A stretch of 64,000 nt of DNA from Arthonia radiata (lineage: Eukaryota; Ascomycota; Arthoniomycetes; Arthoniales; Arthoniaceae), in NCBI GenBank assembly GCA_002989075.1, contig PSQN01000010.1, positions 806,001 to 870,000 of the forward strand, given 5' to 3'. The notes under the pieces are model-generated. The model saw only the letters and a list, made by a program, of their open reading frames with translations, ran no database searches and was not told the origin of the DNA. Positions within the stretch are counted from its first letter, which is position 1. The number at the start of each line of letters is the position of its first letter. Both the position numbers and the translations under genes were made by a program. Positions 58,000-64,000 of the stretch are shown here, piece by piece.

Positions 58000-60561
58000 A
58001 TGACTGGTCAAACATCTAAGCGCCGGGGTGCTGTGCCTCATACTTGCATGAGTGCGTGGCAGAGCCTAACGCGCCCCTCGTTTGCCGCATTTGCCGCATT
58101 TGGCCTTATTTTCGAAGCACTCCTTGCAATGCGTCTTCGCTTTCTTGAACGCGAGGACTGTGGAGTACACTCTCCCTCTTGGGCGTCGCCAGTGTCTATA
58201 CCCTCGAAGATAAGCTTAGAATCGTTCGCCGTCTACTATGCTGGATTTTGGCAACGCGACTGATGCCCAGAGATCAATATGGAGGGATCAGCCAGATACA
58301 CGCGGCACTCGGGATATTCTGGCGTCCTGTCTCATCACATTGTCATTGTGTCTCTGGAGCGCTCTCCACATGAACGTTCCTGACGAAAGGGAGGGCTGGT
58401 GGCTGCAGACAGCGAGGAAGGCTAAATGGCTCTTGATAGGGCTTCTGGCGCCAGAAATGGTACATGCAAGCTTCCGTGACGTACTGTCGTCGTTACTGAA
58501 GTATCCAGGTCGCTTTCAATGCGTATCACCAATGTACGCGAGCGATCGAGGTCCAAGCCATGGTCGAGAGAGCCTGGCCGTTCGAGACTGTACCTCCCGG
58601 ATTCCACCCGCTGGACGTTGAGGCTTATCTGGCAGACGTAGATCTTTCAGATCTTCTAAACGACGATGCTGGCAACGACGCTGCTGTGTCGGTGGATAGA
58701 CGTTCAGATTCAACGAACGTCAATGCAGGCAACGAGTCCGCCGTGTCAGAGCATAGGCGGTCAGGTGCAACGAACGCCAATGCAGGCAACGACTCCGCCG
58801 TGCCAGAGCATAGGGATCTAGGCGCGATGAGCAGCCATGCTGGCAGCAATCTTGCTTCGTCAGAGCATAGACAGTCGATTTCAATCAACACTCATGCTCG
58901 TGACGAGTCCGCTATGTCAGAGCATAGGCGTATAGGCTCAATGACCTGCGATAATGATAAGGAAGCTGCACAAGGCGGTCGCTTTGCATTCGCTCGCCTG
59001 TGGCGCGCTCTATGCGGCCCAAAACGTGTGCGCAATGCTCATGAGTCCTGGAGTGTTGTACAAAGCTACCTGGCTATTATGGGTGGATTTGCGATCAAAG
59101 TCATTGATAACGATGGTACAAAATTGCTCCCGGATGGTCGATCGCATCTTATTGTCAAGCCGGAATCTCTGTCCTACATTTTCGATCTTGTGCCAGAAGC
59201 GAAGCGCAGCATAACGAGGTCTGACATACAAGACAAGAGTAAAGCCGACGGCCTAGCAAAGACACTGATCATATTGCAAGGTAAGTATGACTGATCAATA
59301 GGAAATAAAGCTCGACCTGACACATCAGGTACCTGGTTCTGTATACAGTGCGTCGTGCGCATGGCTCAGCAACTTTCTATAAGTTTATTGGAGCTGAACA
59401 CATTTGGTCATGCTATTTGTGCTTTTATCATATATGTGCTGTGGTGGAATAAACCGCAGGATATTCAGGAGCCAATCTGTCTTTCAGGCCCGCACATGCG
59501 TGAGCTTGGAGCACTGGCACATCTAATCACAAGTTGGTATGCGAGGACAATGGGTACCTATGAGGGAGAGAAAGTATGCCGCCTCACATACGAGCCGGCC
59601 GCAGGCGATTCCAATCCACGAGGACAGCTGCTGCAAGGTCCATGTGAATATTCCCATGACGAGGTTCCTGGCACAGTCAGCCAAGCACACGAGCAGTACG
59701 TCGCTTGTAAGATCTTCCAAAGCCACACTGATCACTCACGAAGCCTGCAATAGGAACATACCAACAACAGCAGCCAAGATCTCGAGAGCCGCCGCTAAAC
59801 CTCATGGGAGAACACGTTTGTATGATAACCAAACTCTATACGGCTTTCAAATGCTCCCAACGTCCGAAAAGAAAGATTCGGCAAATATGGCTTCACGCTG
59901 CGGAATTTTGAACATGAGGCGTCCTTATGTTGACCTGAGCAACAACGATATACACTGTTTTCAGTTGGCATCTATGGCGCTTCGAAGATATCCCAAGATC
60001 TACATTGAAGGGCTGCAAATTGCCCAAAAGCGGGCTGTTAACATGCCAACACTTGAGTCGGGATCCAGGCTCTACCCGCTATTACGCTTGGCAGGCTTCC
60101 TCTATGGTGGGCTTCATCTCCTCGCATGGAACGCCGCATTCTCTTCAACTGCATTGTTGTACACCTGGCGCACTGCAAGCCTGCTGGTCATGTCTTCAGG
60201 GGCAATATTCTCATGGATGAGGCTAAGCGAGATTGCCCCCACCATCTGGCTAAGCCCACAAGAGTTTCTAGACACGGCAGACTCCGAGGATGAGTCTTCG
60301 GCGGACGGCTGGCCCAACAGGATGAAATCAGTGCTTCGCCAAGCATTGGAATATTCCGTTCTGGAAATGCTCGCGAACGTCGTCTGGGGGATTGGTGCGC
60401 CATGCCTACCTTTTCTCTACTTCAGCTCAAAGATATTGATCGTAGCGTACGTTCTGGGACGCGGGTACCTCGTGGTGGAGTCTTTCATCAATCTGGCGCA
60501 TCTCCCAGACTCGGCATTCCGGCAGCCAGAATGGGCTAAGTACGTCCCGCACATATCTTGA
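58000..60561 (+). CDS. Large multi-membrane fungal protein with internal 20-residue repeats
   Basis: Five exons (58000-58164, 58220-58459, 58509-59280, 59329-59706, 59771-60561) with introns of 48-64 bp join in consistent phase to 781 residues. The sequence matches the general plan of a broadly distributed but uncharacterised fungal membrane-protein family: DQPDTRGTRDILASCL, a membrane segment (LITLSLCLWSALHMNVP), KAKWLLIGLLAPEM, then LAIMGGFAIKV, TWFCIQCVVRMAQQL, LELNTFGHAICAFIIYVLWW followed by NKPQDIQEP, and a C-terminal multi-helix part (FLYFSSKILIVAYVLGRGYL) ending in FINLAHLPDSAF...EWAKYVPHIS. Residues about 188-285 are inserted tandem repeats of about 20 residues (NAGNDSAVSEHRRSGAT-like). 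The first exon (residues 1-55) with one hydrophobic helix is the least certain. Function unknown. Confidence 0.8.
58660..58950 (+). repeat. 60-bp coding tandem repeat in the membrane-protein gene
   Basis: About five units of 60 bp encode a hydrophilic repeat with the core AGN(D/E)SAVSEHRR. Units are diverged but kept in frame, between two hydrophobic parts of the protein, suggesting a flexible loop. Confidence 0.8.
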
Positions 60562-61630
60562 GAAACAGCTCGAGAGTATAACCATGAAGAGCAAGCTCAA
60601 CGCATGGATCAGAACTAATATTGTCGCCTACCTGCGACTCTATTCCACGGCGGGCTTTCGTTGCCAACGCTTCTAATGTTGTGTTTGCTTTAATGGATTT
60701 TGTTAAGAACCGCAATCACGACGCCGATCTCTTGATTGGGTCCGCACCGGGAAGCTATGACTTGGAGGTCTGCACTCGATGTGGTGGATCATCCACAGGT
60801 GAAGGCCTTCCAGTGGGCTCCCGAGATCAAGGCAGGAGCGCTCGACTGGGTGGTGAAAGCGGTGACGTCAGGCTTTCTAAAAGACGAGCGCCCGGGACCT
60901 TCCACACCCCATACTCTAAAGGTTGAGAAAGAATGTAGAGTACTAGAATGAGCATGCAGGAGCTAACGAAGATAAGAAGAGAGTAGACATGGGGAAGGAT
61001 CAATTGGTAAGATGATAGTCCACTCAAAGTGAGAGCACGTCACGTACGGCAAGAAATGAGAGTCGTTTTATGGATATCGATAGGACGCTCTCGCGTTGGG
61101 CTCAACTTCTTGTCGAGGTGTCTGTAGTACAACCGGAGACGCTTAAGAAGTCCGTTGCGAGAAAATCGTATCATTTGACATTCCTGATGTAGAAGAGATG
61201 CGTGAACAGTGTGGTCAAGACCGGATCAGGCATCCAATGTTTAGCCGAAATGGACCCAGATAACGATACACATCATGCACCGAGCCTTGAGTCCCGACGG
61301 AGAATGTAGCGGAGTAGCCACTAGCATGAGTTGAGGATACTGATCGTATGTACCAGTTAGTGAAACCCACAAAGTGATTACTACCGACTTTTTTCGCTAC
61401 ATAGTCGATCATCTGGCTGGTAGCTCGCAATCAATGATGCTCGCGCCCTCCCAAAGAGGCCACCAGATCTTGCAAACCCTCAAGCTGTGCGCAGTCAGCA
61501 ACATCTCTTCTCGAATGAAAGGAACGCAGTATGACTCACCCCGCGCTCTCTACTAGCCTCCGCCAATCGTTCTCAGTCCGCTCGCCGGCGCCGAAATTCC
61601 TGCCAACAACTTTACCTATGTTTCCTGCGG
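60562..61630. other. Intergenic, no gene recognised
   Basis: Short frames only. One plus frame (60,736-60,951) has a protein-like stretch, but no start context, domain or splice partner. Confidence 0.45.
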
Positions 61631-61749
61631 TACGGCTCAGGGCAACCCCAAATCGTCACCCCATTTCAAAATGGTACTGCCCCCAAAAATAGAAAAATAG
61701 GGGCCTGAACCCCCAAATTTTAGCGTTAAGAAGATAGTACTTATTACTA

Positions 61750-61883
61750 CCCGCACCCTCCTCACTCGGTCCTATCGGACATAGAATCCTACGCTATTCC
61801 GCTTCAGGTTTCCTCATTCGTCGGTGCTAGCTGAAGCTAGGACCCCACGCTTATACAAAATCTCCGGTCACACGAGATCGATT
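61750..61883 (+). repeat. Left terminal inverted repeat of the Fot1-like element
   Basis: 134 bp starting CCCGCACCCT, next to TA. It contains the short palindrome GCTAGCTGAAGCTAG. Confidence 0.88.
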
Positions 61884-63614
61884 CGCTTATATTAGCTACT
61901 TATAAATCGTAACAAGCTCAGAACTCGATAATCTGCTTACTCATCGATAGCTTGGGTTCCAATCTTATAGCTAGCTTGCTTTTTTTAGCAGTTAGAGCCC
62001 TAACTTGTCTCGTTCCTGCGTTCTCTGCGCACTGAGCTTCTCTTTAATCGCCCTCTCGATCCCGCTTTCTAACTATTGTTCTTAAAAAGGAAGCCGTAAC
62101 TACGCCTTCTTTCTGTATCTAGCGATTATCGCCCTTCTTGCGCTTAAGTTCCTTACGTCTGCGCGCTTCTAATTAATAGAATCGAGATCTTTAAGAGCTA
62201 GATTCCGTTCAGTTATTGTACGCGAACTAGTACGTATAAGCTAGTTAAATACGTTCTAAGTCGGGTAAATCTAACGATTGGGACCTTATTGGTACTGTAC
62301 TTAATTTACGATCGAGTTAACGTATTAATTTAGTTTTTGTACTGTTTAGAGAGTTTTAGGCAGCTTTTTCTAATCAATATCTAGTTTCTAATAGGCTTTA
62401 TACAGGTCCGGTATCTAATTAAGTACCTTACTTATATCTAACGGCTAGATTCTTGTTTTAGTAAAGTCTAAGCGTATAGTTACCTCTTTAAATATATTTT
62501 TGTATATTTTTAGAAGCTTATTAAGAAAGTCTGTCTTTCTAAACTTAATTGCGTCGGAACATACTATCTAATCGAGTACTTACGCATAGTAGTGCTTCTT
62601 AACTTAGAAGATCGATACGTTAAGCGGCTACATTAGATATATTATATGCGCTAAGAAGCAGAAGATCTTAATCTTATAATTGTCGACATACTGTATAAAC
62701 TTTACAGTAGCTTAGCCGGTAAACTAATTTAAAAGAAGCAGTTGATATACTTTCTATTGCCTCTTTAAGGTAGCTTTGTTAAAGTGCTGCAGGTACTTAA
62801 ATATAATATTATTATTAGTATAGCCTAATTTAAAAAGAGCAAGCATCGTCTCGCCTTTAATATCTGTTCTAGCCTAGTATACCTAGTAAACGACGCCTAG
62901 AAGCACTACAATTAGGTCTAGCTTCGATTTAGTTACAGAGATTGTCTTAATTAGGGTAACTAGTATATAATCTATTGCGCTTAGAGCTACTACTCTTGTT
63001 ATATACGATCGTACTACAACTCAATATAAAGCTTCTATTCTAACGTAAAAGCCTACTTAGTCGATATTTTAAATATTATACGGGTCGATTGTATACTTCT
63101 ATATTAGCTCTTTAAGCTCTTAATACTACTTTTAGATAGTATCTCGGTTCTACGCTAGGTACCGCGTTATTTCTATTGGCTTCTAGCGTACTAGCTTATA
63201 CTAAGAATACCGAGCTAGCTATCTTTAGTACTAAAACTTTAAAACTTAGAGAAAAGGTGCGTCTATACTTATATTTAACGCTCGCGCTAGAATTAAATTA
63301 GCCGCTAATACAATTATACAACGGGTCGAAGTAAGGTAGATCTTCTTTAAGCGATTAATATAGCTACAGAGAGCTCTATTTTAGGCAGTTGTAAGCCACT
63401 TAGGGGTATTATAGCGCTCCTAGATCGATCCGCGCTTCCGAAAGCGGGTATAAAGCGTTGCGTATAAGATATTATTATCGCGAGCCAGCTGCTTAAAGTT
63501 AAGCTTCTTCTTTAATTAATTGGTATATAGAAGCTTCTAAATCTTCTGTTCCTGTTTCTGTAGATCTCGTGCTATATCTAAAAGTTTGAAGCGTAGAAAG
63601 ATGGTAGGGAGGTA

Positions 63615-63748
63615 AATCGATCTCGTGTGACCGGAGATTTTGTATAAGCGTGGGGTGCTAGCTTCAGCTAGTACCGACGAATAAGGAAACCTGAAGCGGA
63701 ATAGCGTAGGATTCTATGTCCAATAGAACCGAGTAAGAAGGGTGCGGG
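63615..63748 (-). repeat. Right terminal inverted repeat of the Fot1-like element
   Basis: 134 bp, the inverted copy of the left repeat with only scattered differences. Confidence 0.88.
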
Positions 63749-64000
63749 TACTCACACTTACTGTCTCCTAGCCTTTACCTGTACCTAGGTCCTCTCGCAG
63801 GTACTCTATCTCTACGCTGCGCTACGGAGCGCCCCTCTCGCGGACTCCTCTTAGGTATAGCTCGACCGACGTTTCAAAAGTTTTACTAGTCCTCTAGGGG
63901 AAGGGGTATAGTTTATAGTCCGCGGAGGTATTGGTGAGTCTAGGGCTGCCCGGTAGAAATGGGGTGACGATAAGGGGTTGCCCTGAGCCGTACTGTGTGT

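Larger units (their letters stand above)
61750..63748 (-). mobile_element. Fot1/pogo-like DNA transposon with 134-bp inverted repeats, degenerate
   Basis: Inverted repeats at 61,750-61,883 and 63,615-63,748 match along almost all of their 134 bp and are bracketed by TA (61,748-61,749 and 63,749-63,750). The 2.0-kb element interrupts the outer TIR element. The AT-rich core, read on minus, encodes a Fot1/pogo-type transposase: near 63,360-63,250 the CENP-B-like DNA-binding part (RCIIVLAANLILARA), then a segment near 63.1 kb (DPYNI, then ID and VGF spaced as in the NMDE-GF start of the DDE domain), and a Lys/Arg-rich C-terminus near 62.1 kb. Many in-frame TAA/TAG codons occur where Gln or Trp would be expected, the signature of C-to-T RIP, so it is non-functional. 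Confidence 0.85.
61633..63990. mobile_element. Outer TIR element (non-autonomous or decayed DNA transposon) split by a Fot1-like element
   Basis: A 35-bp terminal inverted repeat is seen at 61,633-61,667 and 63,956-63,990. Both start CGGCTCAGGGCAACCCC and match at all but two positions. Both ends abut TA (61,631-61,632 and 63,991-63,992), the Tc1/mariner-type target duplication. Without the inner element the arms total about 355 bp (61,633-61,747 and 63,751-63,990) and encode nothing, which suits a MITE-sized element. Base composition of the arms is less AT-rich than the inner core. Confidence 0.82.

Noticed and set aside
60736-60951. Plus-strand 71-codon frame downstream of the membrane-protein gene
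   Set aside because: One stretch looks protein-like, but there is no known domain and no upstream exon could be attached.

Overview
The window comes from a filamentous ascomycete, most likely a Dothideomycete. The evidence is short introns (about 42-65 bp) with GT...AG ends, a PIR-type GPI wall protein, an EMC2 gene, Ty1/Copia and Ty3/Gypsy (chromovirus) elements, a Fot1/pogo transposon, and an AT-rich block full of TpA and stop codons that looks like repeat-induced point mutation (RIP). No species is assigned. All exon joins were made by hand from GT/AG sites and reading frame and are not backed by transcripts.

Left arm (1-16.8 kb), normal composition: AP-3 delta subunit (5' part, minus, running off the left edge), then EMC2 (plus) from a shared 406-bp upstream region, a convergent J-domain protein (minus), a four-exon protein with a possible tubby-like/LURP-one fold (minus), a degenerate minisatellite at 8.8-9.5 kb, a PIR-like GPI cell-wall protein (minus), a Ser/Gln-rich orphan (minus), and P1, the first member of a small-protein family.

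Middle (16,816-52,458): one 35.6-kb nest of five LTR retroelements. The outer shell is a Copia element (C0, 185-bp LTRs, target duplication AATAC). Two Gypsy chromoviruses of one family are inserted in it: G3 on minus and G1 on plus. G3 holds two Copia elements of a second family, C1 (minus) and C2 (plus). G1 holds a further Gypsy copy, G2. All are fossils with many breaks.

Right arm (52.5-64 kb): three more small proteins (P2, P3, P4) that with P1 share a phase-2 intron followed by a beta-strand-like segment; a diverged segmental duplication and a 19-bp minisatellite; a five-exon, 781-residue multi-membrane protein with 20-residue repeats; and, at the right edge, a Fot1/pogo transposon inserted in an older element with its own terminal inverted repeats. 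AP-3, EMC2 and the J-domain protein are housekeeping trafficking or folding genes; nothing suggests that the genes here form one pathway. The least explained items are the P1-P4 family and the opposite-strand block carried by every Gypsy copy between chromodomain and 3' LTR.
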